From Paracentrotus lividus (Eukaryota; Echinodermata; Echinoidea; Camarodonta; Echinidae): 64,000 nucleotides of DNA. The DNA lies in assembly GCA_940671915.1 (NCBI GenBank), contig CALNVZ010003435.1:12371663-12435662 (forward strand), written 5' to 3'. Of the stretch, positions 1 to 11,269 are shown piece by piece; the stretch's first letter is position 1; the number at the start of each line of letters is the position of its first letter. The position numbers were made by a program, and so were the translations under genes. The notes beneath the pieces were generated by a model that was not told where the DNA came from, searched no databases, and saw only the letters and a list, made by a program, of their open reading frames with translations.

Positions 1-240
1 AAATTTGTCTAAGAGCCAAATGGTCTTATTGAATTTTTGTCTAATTTCAAAATGAATACCAGTTTGTTGCAAGAATTGACCAAGTGGACATTAGACCAGA
101 TGGGAATTCGATAAAATGGTAAATGGCCAAAGCAACAATTAGACGAACTGGTTATAGACGAAACGGAATTAGACCAAGTGGGATGAGACCAAACAGGCAT
201 AAGTCAAAGTGGGTTTGCACCAAATGGCAAATTACTGTAA
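1..240. repeat. Degenerate short tandem repeat
   Basis: Variants of the word ttagaccaagtgg (agaccaaatgg, agacgaactgg, agaccagatgg) recur roughly every 20-25 bases. No coding exon with splice sites was found in this stretch on either strand. It lies in the intron after the fourth FBXO31 coding exon. Confidence 0.6.
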
Positions 241-273
241 TAGTTATCTACTATTATTATCATTATTAGTTAC

Positions 274-3200
274 CACGATCATTTGTTTATGAGGTCCGCT
301 GGTTCCCTTCAAGCACTCAACATAGGTTTTGCCTTCCTGTTTATCCAGTCTGATCTGAAACAAGTCCTTTGTCCTGAGTGGTAAATAGACCTTGGGATCA
401 ATGGGGGTGAGGTATCGGACAGCTTTGATCATTCCTTCTGTCATCTGGGATGAAAAAAACATGGAGAAATTAAAATCTCGGGTCACCAAACGGAGGTATT
501 GGATATAGGGGACATATCTACCAATTTTCTATTTTTTAATAAACTCAAATAAAGTAATTTGAATGAGATGACATGTGAATTAAACCTACCTACCTACCAG
601 CGCACCTAATTTGCAAAGAACTAGTATGAAACTTCCAGTTTTTCCTGTCAAGCAAACAGTTTTTTCAAACTCATCTTCTTCCTCGGCCTCTACTCCAGTA
701 TCACTTTTCAAAATGAATCAAACCATTAATTCATTAAATAAATAAAACACCTAAAACATTATTTATGGCAAAGAGAGCCTTTTGATTATATAGCCAACCA
801 AATGTTTGTTTGTTTTGTTTTTGTTTTCTTTTTAGCCCAGGCAAAACTTTTCATAATGTCATGCATGACATTATTGCTGTTTTCCATATAATCCATGTTC
901 ATCTGCTTACACAGTTCTTTTTTTTTTATTTTTTATTTTATAACTTACCTGGACTTTTACCATACCCCCATAAGGACCCATCTCGGCCTGCCACAGTCCA
1001 ATTATATTCCCGTATGGATATAGAACTACATAGATCAAGAAAGAAAACCAAAACACAAAATAAATATCAGCAACATACTGATGAAAACCACTCACATTCT
1101 TATCAATTACCAACCAATAATATATAGTATGGGACGTTTTACAAGCATGAGAAAATCATCTAGTTTTAGATAATTATTTGTGCAATTACAATAGCTTACT
1201 CCGACATAACAAAAACAATCCTAGCCTAATAACCTGACTATTGAAAATATTTGCCATTTTAAAGTGAAGCTGAAAGAAATAAGTAGTCAATTTCCATACC
1301 AATTGAGTGAATTTAACCTCTCTCATTTTTTATTTATTCATTTATTTTTTATTTTTTGGATAAATTATTATGTTTTTATTATTATATAAAAATTAGAATG
1401 AAGTGTATGATGGGATATATTTCATTAACTAGCCCTAAATAATCAGAAAGTTATAGGTATAGGATAATAAATAATCCATTGAACATTATAGGGTAATCAA
1501 TTGCTCTTAGGTTTAAAACTACTGTACAGTGATCATTTGATAAAACAAGATCTACAAATATCTGTTTATTCTGGAACTGACTACCTTTTGTGTACAGCAT
1601 TCGGTAAGACTCAATTCCTGGTGCATGACGTTCTGGATCAACACTGAATTCTGATTAAAATCAAATAAAAATAACCATCTTTACCAACAAATCACAGAAG
1701 TTTGCAGTATCAAACAGGCCAGTTTTTTTTCAATAGGTTATAATCATAGCACTTGTTTGCCAAGGTCATGTATCCAAATTGTTACATTGTAACAACAAAT
1801 AGTACTGCATTAAAGGTTTCATCAATTCATCACCCCAAAAAATGGTTGAATTGCAAAATATGTACATTGTAAAAACAGAAGTGTACAAAATTACAAACAA
1901 TAGATATATTGGACAATTAATTTTATTCATTTGTCTCCGACGGTAGAAACCATGCAAATTTTGGAGACAAATGAATAAAATTAATTGTCTATTTAACATC
2001 CCAACAGCGTTAAAAATTCCTTCACGTTTAATAGATACATGTATATTGATAGAAAGATTGAACAAATATACAATAACATGTGGATCCTAATAAGATCTTA
2101 ATTCATTTTTAAAAGATATTAAACAAGCTTACAATACTGTTCCAAGGTAAGGGAGTGACATTCAGAAGCAGCATTTCAGCATTCAAACAAATTAATCATC
2201 CATACTAGTATAATCTTTATTTATAAAGAAATAGTTCATGACAATTAGCTGATGGTACCCTCTTTTCAAAATGATAACATTTGTTACCGTATAGTGATCC
2301 GCATAATCAATGAGATATGAATATTCATTATCATGGTAACGGAATGACACAACATGGACATGCATATTTGGGCAGGAAACATTTTCCTTAAACTCTGTGA
2401 AATTTAAATGGCTATCACAGTTTTAATTAATTGATTGGATTCCATGTTGTTCTAGGAATATGCTACCTTTCATACGAAAATTGTTCGATTATTTTGTTAG
2501 TTATGAACCCGTGTTCGGTAGTGGAGTGACATCTGGTTTCCCTGTGTCTTTTGTGAGGAGAAATGCATTATAAAGAAATATTAATTCCAAAGTTTGTTAA
2601 AGGGCAGTTCCAAGCAAAACAGGACATGGAGCTGAAATTTTAATGTGCCGCTGTGCCTTTGAAATGCAAATTAGGATCTGAAATTACCACAAAGGCTTCT
2701 TTACAATACAACCAATCATTTAAGTTTAAAAAATTTGAGATTCAGTATTCTTGCGCTGAATAATTGATGAGACCCAAATTCGCACGAATGGGACTATGGG
2801 GCTTTAAATGCCTCTAATTCTTATATCTCGTCACTTTTTGCAAATTTTTTTGGCTTAATGTAATTGTCATGGTCTACTTAACAAACTTTGGTATTAAATT
2901 TCTTATAATGCATTTCTCCTCACGAAAAGACGGAAACCAGATGTCACTCGTAACCGTCACTCCGTAACCAGACAAGGTTCAAGTTTTAATTCATATTAAC
3001 AAAATATTCAACAATTTTTTTATGCAAGGTGGATATGTACCTAGAATAACATAGAATCCAATCAATAACTCAAAAGTTGATAGCCATTTAAATTTTCACA
3101 GAGTTTAAGCAAAATGTTTTCTGCTCAATATGCATGCATTTTGCGTCACTCCTAACCATGATTATGAATATTCATATCTCATAATTAAGAGGATCACTAT

Positions 3201-5128
3201 AAAAAAAATTATCATTTTCTAAAGAGGGTACCATCAGCTTTTGTCATGTTCGAACCATTTCTTTGTGCATAAAATAAAGGTGGATGATAAACTTTTTTGA
3301 ATGCTGAAATGTTGCGTCGTGATGTCACTCCGTTACCTTGGAACTGCCCTAAAGTAGTCCATGAAAATATATTAAGAAAAAAGAAAAAAAAAAAGAACAA
3401 GATGATCCTCGACCGCGCACGGTCAAAAATATATGCCTCGCCATTGCAGATCAGAAATATATGGCACATTTTCCCTTTTCCTTCTTCCCTCCAAAATTTT
3501 TTACCTCTGTGTCCCTGACCTTTGACCTACATAATCCATAATCTAATTACACCATCTTCTATGGTGATACGTACTACCCTTAAGTTTGAAGCTCATATCT
3601 CAACTGGTTCTAGATATATTACGATAGATAACGAACTCAATACATGAAATTAAACACTTTGACCTCTTGGCACTTGACCTTTGACCTACATACTCTAAAA
3701 TCTAATCAGATCATTTCCTTTGTGAAACATACTACCCCCAAGTTTAAGTTGATATCTCAAATGCTTCTTGAGATATTGCTGATAACAAACTCAATACATG
3801 AAATTTCATATTTTGACTTCTGTGACCTTGACCTTTGACCTACATACTCCAAAATTCTAATGAGATCATCTTCGTTATGGTGATACTACTATCTTAAGTT
3901 TAAAGTGATATCCAAACAGTTCTTGAGTTATCGCGATAACGAACCAAATACATTGAAATTTCACATTTGACCTCTGTACCCTGACTTTGACCTACATACT
4001 CAAAATCAAGTCAATCCTCTTACTATGGTGATACTTACTATCCACAAGTTTGAAGTTGATATCTCAAATGGTTCTTGAGATATCGCGATAACGGACAAAC
4101 GCGACGGACGTACGGACGGACGGACAACCCAAAAACATGATGCCTCCGGCACCACCTTCGGTGGCGGAGGCATAAAAAAAAAATCTAAAGCGAAAAGTGA
4201 CTAGATATAAGAGTAAGAGGCATTTAAAGCAACATAGACCCTTACGTGCAAATTTGTATTTGATCAATTATTCAGCACAAGAAAACTGAATTGTATAGTG
4301 TTTTAACTTCAATGATTTGTTGTAGGCCTATTGTAAAGAAGCCTTTGTGGTAGTTTCAGATCCTAATTTGCATTTTCCAAGGAACAGCACCACATTAACG
4401 TTTCAGCTCCATGTCCACTTTTAATTGGAATTGCCCAGTTTCTGATACTTCTACTCAGTGGAAGATCCAGGACTTCACAAGGGGGGCGTGGCAAAATTAA
4501 TGATTTTTTTTTTTAACCCTAAAATTCTTAGAGAAGCACTATCATCTGTATCAGCTATTAAAAGAGATAATACGTCAAATGCAAGGAAACATACTGCTTC
4601 ATAGAAGTTGAATAAATCAGATAACATATTTCTTTTAAAAAATATGAAATACAAATATACAATCAAAGAAATAAGACCTTAAAATTGACAATTTAAGTTA
4701 GATAGAACAGGTGTGTTTTTCAGCATACAAGATTTTAAGTTGGAAATTTACAGGACGAGTTGCGGGAAGTTGTTTCAAAAGATTTGATCAGGACTATAAC
4801 TGGGAAAAATCTGCTGCCATGTTAAGAAGTGTTTGTCTTTCATGTACTTGTAGGTTTACTACTTCTGGAAATCCCAAACCTTACGCGCTATTTTGTGGGC
4901 CTTCCAAAAGTACTTTATTGGATATTATATATTTACAATACAAATTAAGTAATGAATATAATGGGAGTAGTTTTTACCTTCTTTGCATTTTAACAACCAG
5001 ATGGCCTCGACCAGAGTAGCCTCTTGAAATTTCTTGCATGTTTGGGCCACACTTGCCAAGTCTTTGCCCGGCAATCTGCAGAATATACTAGTGATCAGTT
5101 CAGGAGGAAGTGCATCAATCTCCATCAT
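274..5128 (-). CDS. FBXO31: FBXO31 orthologue, first four coding exons (gene continues past the left edge)
   Basis: F-box substrate receptor of an SCF (SKP1-CUL1-RBX1) ubiquitin ligase; in vertebrates FBXO31 promotes turnover of targets such as cyclin D1. Coding exons on the minus strand are 4978-5128, 1585-1650, 949-1025 and 274-444. All have AG/GT borders and compatible phases (1, 1, 0, 0), giving 155 codons. Exon 1 encodes the F-box (LPPELITSIFCRLPGKDL, then an IWLLKCKEE-like end). Exon 2 ends in ESYRMLYTK. Exon 3 has GLWQAEMGPYGG, matching the FBXO31 motif GLWQPDIGPYGG. Exon 4 has KDLFQIRL, TYVECLKG and GPHKQMIVV, matching the conserved FBXO31 stretch after that motif. The start ATG at 5128 is preceded by an in-frame TGA at 5153-5155, so the protein begins almost at the F-box and lacks the longer vertebrate N-terminus unless an upstream exon is spliced in. 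The C-terminal two thirds lie outside the window. Confidence 0.9.
1912..1989. repeat. 27-bp perfect inverted repeat (hairpin)
   Basis: Arms at 1912-1938 and 1963-1989 are exact reverse complements, with a 24-base loop. It lies in FBXO31 intron 1, about 260 bases upstream of coding exon 2 in the direction of transcription. It could be a tiny MITE; no target duplication is obvious. Confidence 0.8.
2139..3344. mobile_element. Foldback element about 1.2 kb inside FBXO31 intron 1
   Basis: The left end (gttccaaggtaagggagtga at 2139) and right end (cactccgttaccttggaac ending at 3344) are near-inverse. Similarity continues inward: the ggtacc/atcagct block at about 2253 pairs with that at about 3226, gaatattcat at 2319 with 3166, and the aatccaatca block at 2437 with 3056. 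Arms are about 450 bases with many substitutions and indels. The centre (about 2600-2880) carries a segment found elsewhere in the window. It resembles a non-autonomous DNA transposon; no transposase is visible. Confidence 0.7.
2622..2850 (+). repeat. Interspersed repeat segment, copy 1
   Basis: Begins aggacatggagctgaaattt and runs through atgcaaattaggatctga. Matching copies lie at about 4196-4440 in inverse orientation and about 32590-32860 in the same orientation. It forms the centre of the 2139-3344 foldback element. Confidence 0.65.
3405..4180 (-). mobile_element. Hairpin-ended repeat with tandem core, copy 1 (longest)
   Basis: One end carries a GC-rich hairpin (cctccggcaccaccttcgg followed by tggcggaggc, about 4142-4171). 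The other carries a second short palindrome (cgaccgcgcacggtc, about 3410-3424). The core between them is about four divergent copies of a roughly 150-base unit containing tgacctttgacctacata, tatggtgatac and tcttgagatatcgcgataac. Next to the 4150 hairpin is a gacgga-rich run. Copies 2 and 3 are at 14160-14545 and 60212-60716. It is non-coding. A non-autonomous Helitron or similar element is possible but not shown. Confidence 0.7.
4196..4440 (-). repeat. Interspersed repeat segment, copy 2 (inverse)
   Basis: The reverse complement of about 2622-2850: it contains gatcctaatttgcatttt and tttcagctccatgtccac. It directly abuts the hairpin-ended repeat at 3405-4180, suggesting that one element inserted beside or into the other. 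Confidence 0.6.
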
Positions 5129-5297
5129 TGTTTGAATGTGGTTCCAGTCACATCAAAGCCAATCTGTTTTGACCTCCGACCCCTAATGTCAATAATCTAT
5201 GAGAAAAGAAAAAAAAGAAATTAAAAAGAATCAATTTTCTTTTGTCATCGCGATTGTGAAAAGCTGTGATACAGATCAAGTGGGCTACAATAATTAA

Positions 5298-5878
5298 AGG
5301 GGAATCCAACCCAAGGAGAGAATCAACCTTTATACAGGAAAGAGGAAAATTAGAGGAGCAATCTAAAAAAAGTTTCATCAAAATCGGTTATAAAATAAGA
5401 GAGTTATGGAAGTTTGAAAAGTCTAGTTGTTCCTTCCATGGGGATCCTCAAATTGGCATCATCAGCTTCAAAATGGCCGATCTTATGGACAACTCTCCAT
5501 TCATTTTGTACATAAATTTTCAGATTTTCCCTATTTTCTTTCAAAATTTGTCTTCTTTACTTCTGAGCTCAAAATATGCCATGGGAAAATATATTTCACA
5601 AAACATATGTTGAGCTCAGAAGGAGGTAAGATATATTTCGAAAGAAAATGGGAAAATCTGAAAATTTGTGTACAAAATGAATGGAGAGTTGTCCATGAGA
5701 TCGGCCATTTTGAAGCCGATGATGCCAATTTGAGGATCCCAATAGAAGGAACAACTAGACTTTTCAAACTTCCATAACTCTTATTTTATAACCGATTTTG
5801 ATGAAACTTTTTTTAGATTGCTCCTCTCATTTTCCTCTTTCCTGTAAGGTTGATTCTCTCCTTGGGATGGATTCCCCT
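5298..5878. mobile_element. TTAA-flanked foldback MITE (piggyBac-like ends)
   Basis: TTAA occurs at 5294-5297 and 5879-5882. Between them the sequence starts AGGGGAATCCAACCC and ends in a near inverse (GGATGGATTCCCCT). The two halves are nearly perfect reverse complements over about 280 bases each, meeting near 5590-5600 in a small centre with tgagctcag. It has no protein of its own. A TTAA target duplication with AGGG-type ends is typical of piggyBac-derived MITEs (family knowledge). It sits about 170 bases upstream of the FBXO31 start codon and may lie in its 5' leader or promoter region. Confidence 0.85.
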
Positions 5879-6039
5879 TTAAAGTGCATCATGGATGTAT
5901 TAAAACAGACTTTGAGAAGATAAAGCGATCCATGAGTCATGACGACAGGAGAATAGTTGAGCATAATTTATGCATATGGACGTGGTAGGTCTATAGGGCA
6001 CATCGAAATGTCTACAAGCTCGTACATACAGAGCTAGAA

Positions 6040-6308
6040 GCTCCGCCTCCTGGTTGCGATGACTGAAGTGCGTTGACCGTAATTGAACAATGCGATTCAG
6101 CTGTTCTCGATAAAGACCGCTTTTGTCTTGCGCGCAGTCAATCATAACCAAAATGGACCCATTTCGCAAGAAAAACTGCAAGACTCGACTTCACAAAACG
6201 TGTACAGCAAAGCCACTCTTGAATACTTTTTAGAATAAAGAAGAGAAATATAAAAAGGAACTTCAACGAATCCACTGTCGGACTTCGACAACCATTTGAA
6301 AACGATAT
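6040..6308. repeat. Duplicated segment, copy 1 left part
   Basis: Closely matches 7965-8228: shared landmarks are gctccgcctcc, gttgcgatgactgaagtgcg, tggacccatttcgcaagaaa and aacttcaacgaatccactgt. Copy 1 is then broken by an insertion (about 6309-7388) and resumes at about 7388-7515. Confidence 0.8.
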
Positions 6309-7388
6309 AAGGCCATGTGTTTTGAACTCGCACCCAAAAGGTGGTTTGTTACGCTTTTCAAATTTTGTTCAGTTAATGTATGACATCTTGGCAATAACGG
6401 TATTACATGAAATTGGTGTTATTTGAAAGCTGAATGCAAGCTCTATCAGACCTGTAATTTGAACGTACTCGCACTTAAATCCGACGCGGCACCGATAGAA
6501 TACGAATAGCGAGGGTGGTTGAGGGGGGGGGGAAAGAGGAGGGAAGAGGTACACACAACCTATGGATTTTGCATTCGAAACATCATAACCATTATAACTT
6601 TATGGATATTATTTTGTGCTGTAAGCTTTTAGGACTTTATTGCTTAGAGTCTCATGCATCTTTTGACACCACAGTATATAAAATTCCGCCATTTGGTAAT
6701 GCGCAGTTCCGAAAATCGCCGCGCTGCGCGCAGTTAAAATGACAATTTCACCATTGACTGTGTATTGTACACAAAGTAACTCAATACAGTTCCTGTTTTA
6801 TGTGAAATGACGTTACAAAATGCAGATAACTCAAAGATTACTTGAGATAGGGGCCTGAAACTTTGTGAGCTTCTTTATCATAAGATAGCCCACCTGCATG
6901 CAAATTTTCATATACTTTGGCCCCACCATGGCCGAGATCTTGAGGAGGGGGCAGCCCCCTCCTTGGCCCATTTTGACCAAAATATTTGGGCCCTTTTACG
7001 GTTAAGAATTTTTTTTAAATGAAGAATCGCCCCTACAACTATATATTTTCTGAAAGGAAATTTCAAGAGCGATTCAAATATGGTGAGCAATTACGACCTG
7101 GATCAAAGGGAGAAAAAATATTGGGGGCTGCAGTAAAAAAAATTAGGGCCCCCAAAAGTATAATAATTTAATCAAAATATGTTACTAATTCACCCAACAT
7201 TGTACTACTTGTAGTGGATGACATTTTTGAAATCTACAGGACATTTCCTTTCAGAAAATGTGTACTTTTGTAGGGTTAGAGTCAATACTTCAAAAGTTAT
7301 GACACTTTGATCCTGACAGGTGCATGATTTTTAGATTTAGGTGGTGTAACACAAAAGGGTGCCAGTTCAAAACGCATGGCCATAAAGA
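6309..7388. mobile_element. DNA transposon or MITE of about 1.08 kb splitting duplicate copy 1
   Basis: The left end reads ATAAGGCCATGTGTTTTGAAC and the right end reads TTCAAAACGCATGGCCATAA, an inverted pair extended by cacccaaaaggtgg versus caaaagggtgcc. A second, inner inverted pair around ttttctgaaaggaaatttc (about 7047) and catttcctttcagaaaatg (about 7241) is present. The paralogous segment at 7965-8372 has the junction without this DNA, so the insertion is directly supported. The target duplication looks like TA or ATA. No transposase is seen. Confidence 0.7.
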
Positions 7389-7574
7389 AATGAGGGCTTA
7401 CCAAAAAAATAAATGACGAATCTAAATTTTATCATGACTATTGTTCATTGAAAGGCACAATGGTAGTGTATTTCATAATATGCTAACGTGATCATTCGAG
7501 CTTCGTGCATAAATTATGGCGTAAACATTTCTATGTGATATGTCTTTTCTCTGTAAAATATTCATATTTTCTAA

Positions 7575-7851
7575 GGAGACTTCCCAGTTGTTGTTTGTCT
7601 GCATGGCTATAATCGGGACGATTTTAACCAAGCATCTGAAAATGTTTTCAAGCAAGCCAATGTCTTTGAAGTTTTTTTTTCAGCACAGAATGATAGTCAT
7701 TCTGTGCTGAAAAAAAAACTTCAAAGACATTGCTTTAAGTCATTCTGTGCTGAAAAAAAAACTTCAAAGACATTGCTTGAAAACATTCAGATGCTTGGTT
7801 AAAATCGTCCCGATTATAGCCATGCAGACAAACAACAACTGGGAAGTCTCC
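7575..7851. repeat. Large near-perfect palindrome with an internal duplicated stem
   Basis: ggagacttcccagttgttg at 7575 pairs with its reverse complement ending at 7851. Complementarity runs about 110 bases inward through the cagcacagaatgatag block. The right arm carries the word tcattctgtgctgaaaaaaa twice (about 7698 and 7740), so the centre holds an extra tandem copy. Confidence 0.85.
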
Positions 7852-7964
7852 CGCACCGGGCGTGGTGCGCACGGAAAAAAGTCTACCATTCCGCTTTTAC
7901 AGAAATAGAGAACAATGCATTTTGATTATTGGGCGCTCTGATTAGCTACTGGTAGCTATCGCGA

Positions 7965-8372
7965 GGAGCTCCGCCTCCCGGTTGCGATGACTGAAGTGCG
8001 TTGACTGTAACTGAACAACGCGATTCAGCTGTTCCCGATAAAGACCGCTTTGTCGTGCGCGCTGTCAATCATAACCAAATTGGACCCATTTCGCAAGAAA
8101 AACTGCAAGACGCGACTTCAAAAACGGTTGGGCGTAGACCCACTCTTCCAATATTTTTTAGAATAAAGAAGAGAAATATAAAAAAGGAACTTCAACGAAT
8201 CCACTGTCGGACGTACGCCCAATATTTCAAAACGCATAAAGAAATGAGGACTTACCAAAAAAATAAATGACAAATCTAAATTTTATTGTGACTATTGTTC
8301 ATTGGAAGGCACAATGGTAGTGTATTTCATATGCTAATTCGTGATCATTCGAGCGTCATGCATAAATTACTA
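7965..8372. repeat. Duplicated segment, copy 2 (uninterrupted)
   Basis: It joins in one piece the two parts found apart at 6040-6308 and 7388-7515, and so acts as an empty site for the 6309-7388 insertion. The right half shares aaagaaatgagg, cttaccaaaaaaataaatga and aggcacaatggtagtgtatt with 7392-7480. Confidence 0.8.
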
Positions 8373-8389
8373 AATTATAGAGGAACTTT

Positions 8390-8550
8390 TCTCCGTGGTG
8401 CGGTGACTTCGCAACCCTCCCTCGAGGCCTCTAGCCATGCTAGCTCTGTCGGCCTCGAATCGCGCCTCCTAGATTGTGTGCTACTGTGTGACACGGTGCA
8501 TCGCCAGGCCAGCGGGGCCGGGGAGGTCGAAGCTGAATGAGTGCAGAACT
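8390..8550. other. GC- and CpG-rich patch, possible promoter or 5' exon
   Basis: A local rise in GC with several CpGs (ctccctcgaggcctc, cctcgaatcgcgcctcc, gccaggccagcggggccggg) in AT-rich surroundings. It could be a distal first exon or promoter for the minus-strand FBXO31 gene. No splice donor on the minus strand could be fixed, so this is only a candidate. Confidence 0.25.
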
Positions 8551-9029
8551 AGATTCTCGCGGGATTGCATTAGCCAGGAGTGATGTTATGAATGAATTTG
8601 ACGAGATTCCAGTAGTAGATTTAAAATTTACATATATGAATGCAACGTACAATGTGTAAAAAAATCATATGATGTACCTGGTTTAGACGCGAATGTGCAG
8701 TATAGCCCAAAGAGTATTTCTTGAAATCTGATTAGGATTCACCTTCGCCTCGACAGATGATGATTGATTGCGCAATATTTTTAAGTCGCGTCTATCTTCA
8801 TTTCGCATCAGCATGAAGTTCATATGCTATGACAATGACGTGATACAGCTAGGACAGCGAAAATTTAAAGGCAAAATCTCGTATTCTCAAACAAATTTGA
8901 GCCTTTGATGGATTTTTGCCAGGTTATTTTATTTCAATAGTTTGAGAAGCATCATGAAGTAAATGGAGAGTAGCTTTGGCATAGATAATGGGCCTATGCC
9001 AATACTTGATTACAAAAAAAAAAAAAAAA

Positions 9030-9880
9030 GGAAAAAAGCCTTAGGCCTTAAAGGAGCGCTCCCTCACAAGTTAAGAAAAAATAAAACAGATCTAGAATGA
9101 AAGAAGAAAAAGCCCCTAGTCCTGGTAAACTGGGGCCATAATTGACCCGAAATGTTTTATGACATAGGCCTATATGCCAACAAGAAGTTGATTGACCCAA
9201 AAAAGCTAGGTGCGCTCAATTAGCCTATGCCTATAGGCCTACCTGACCATGCGATAATTAAGATTTAATACTGGGAAGCAGACAAAAATGGTCTCATCAT
9301 CATGGTCCATGGGATTGAGATTAGGCCTAGGGTCTACATGTCGGAAGAGACAAACTAGGCCCAGGCCTCTTAAATTTGTTACAGGCTAAAAAGTATCATA
9401 CGTCAAATATAATTAGGCCTAGCCCATGGGAGTTTTTTTGGGGGGTAAAATATAATATATTTGCGGCCCCCTGTAGCATAAACCTTATAACCATAGGCCT
9501 ATTGAGAGGCCTAACCCCCCCCCCCCTCTGCAGAAGCTAGCTATAGTAGGCCTATGGGTCCTTGTTAAATTTGGTACTAGAATATGCATGGATTCTTTCC
9601 TCCGTGAAGAATAGAAGCCCATTTAGCCTATATGTTGCTCTTCATGCTGGTGGAGGGGGAAAATATCATTAATTGCTTGATTAGGCCCATGGGGGTGAGC
9701 TGCCTGCTTTATGACCTGTACCTTCGGACGTGTATCCCGGCTGCGCTCCCCGGCTGGCAGGCTAGATAGAGTTGGTGGATAGGCCTACTACGCCTTATAA
9801 ATTATCAGGTTGAAAATTTATAAAATTTCAACTTCATAAAATTAATATAGGCCTATATACATATAGGCCTATGCCTCTGT
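9030..9880. other. AGGCCT-rich intergenic stretch
   Basis: About 850 bases with roughly a dozen copies of the palindrome taggccta or its variants (for example about 9168, 9230, 9325, 9493, 9549, 9781, 9848, 9865). No coding exon was found. The words look like interspersed simple-sequence signal rather than a gene. Confidence 0.5.
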
Positions 9881-10189
9881 CAAGAAGGCCATGCGCTTCC
9901 ACTTCAGCCAATGAAATACGCCTGTTCCGAGTGCGCTCGAGGAATCATGGGAAATTCTAATTTGCATACCGTATTACCCATAGTGCACCAACAAGAACCG
10001 CCATGATGTCGTGCGATAGACGGTAAAGTGAGGTAACTAAATTTGAAAATTTGTACGTTTTTACATACGGGGGAGTGTGATTTTGGCAGTGTTTGAAAGA
10101 TTGTGTGCTTCTCCCATCTTTCACTGAATTTGAATTCAATTGGTGACTTCAAAAGTATGGAATTACGGGCAAGAAGCTTGGTTCAAACG

Positions 10190-10860
10190 TCGAATCGCGA
10201 GGCAATATGACATTCCCCACACAGGGTTATTATAATAGCACGTACAATGTGTGTGTATGCATGTTTTCTATAGCAAATCGCACTGCGGGCAACTCGCGCT
10301 ATGTGTGCGGCGAAATGTCTGCGCGCTGTGCGTTTGTGTGTGTGTGTGTGTGTGGATCTCGGAGGTGATCGAGTCGAGTTGTCATGTGTGTACACACAAA
10401 AGCTACGATGAGTTCCCTGACTTTGCGTGTGTTCGTGTTGGAGTGTGATTTTCTGCATGAAACTCGCGGGGTCGGAATAATGGATGTTCGTGTGTGATCG
10501 GTATTCCGGCTTCCATGGTCATGGATGCATCGCAGGCGCAGGGCGCAGCAGCGCTGGTACAAAAATCTGGCGCCTCAAAACAAAGACTTCGCTCAGTGCA
10601 GTTAGTGCTAACAACATGTGGGGGATGTACTTTAATTTTAAGTCTATTATGACAATATTGCATCCGTAAAGAAAACATTTTGTGTACTGCCTCTCTAACC
10701 AAACAAAAATAGTTTTGAATTTATTTTCCCTCGCGCCGCGCTCTTGGGGGTGTTTCGTAATAATATATTCACACTTGGCTAGCCAATGAAGGAAGTAGAT
10801 GCCTCGCCGCGCTTGCTTGTGAAGATGAGTTGAGTTCATTTGCAGGTGCATTGATATTGT
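10190..10860. promoter_or_regulatory. CpG-dense region, candidate promoter of the zinc-finger gene
   Basis: CpG-rich clusters (gtcgaatcgcgagg, gcgggcaactcgcgct, gcaggcgcagggcgcagcag, ctcgcgccgcgctc) stand out from the AT-rich surroundings. It lies about 4.4 kb upstream of an exon that begins after a strong acceptor at 15110, and is the best nearby candidate for the first exon and promoter of that gene. No TATA box or donor could be assigned with confidence. Overlapping short open frames on both strands look like by-products of composition. Confidence 0.35.
10334..10355. repeat. (GT)n microsatellite
   Basis: An uninterrupted run of about eleven GT units inside the CpG-dense region. Confidence 0.9.
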
Positions 10861-11269
10861 GGTACGGTGGGAGCTTTACACATAGATCTATGCAGTAATT
10901 CTGGCAGGCATTTGACGCAGTTATTCTCGATGCGGGAATATAGTTTCAATAGTTTTAATAGTTTTGATGTATTTTTATATATTTATTATTTGATCTTATT
11001 GAAGGAAATTGAAGTGTCAATTATTGTAAATTTTCAGCAACAAACTTGCTGATGTTTCGTTTCTGTTTCAGATAATTAAGAGCCTATATTTATCAATTCA
11101 CTGGGAATTGGGGGGGGGCATGGTTGGAGGCCTTTGAGGTGGATGTCCGGGAGAGGGGGGGGGTTAATGGGGGTTGCTCAAAATATTGCACAATTTTGGA
11201 CACAAGGGTTGCAGGTATTTTTTTTTCATTGTGAAAAAGAAAAATATGGGAACTTTTAACATTCCTTAG

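Noticed and set aside
600..700. Open minus-strand stretch reading VEAEEEDEFEKTVCL, between FBXO31 coding exons 3 and 4
   Set aside because: No acceptor with a pyrimidine tract in front and no counterpart in FBXO31, whose sequence continues directly from exon 3 to exon 4 in phase 0.
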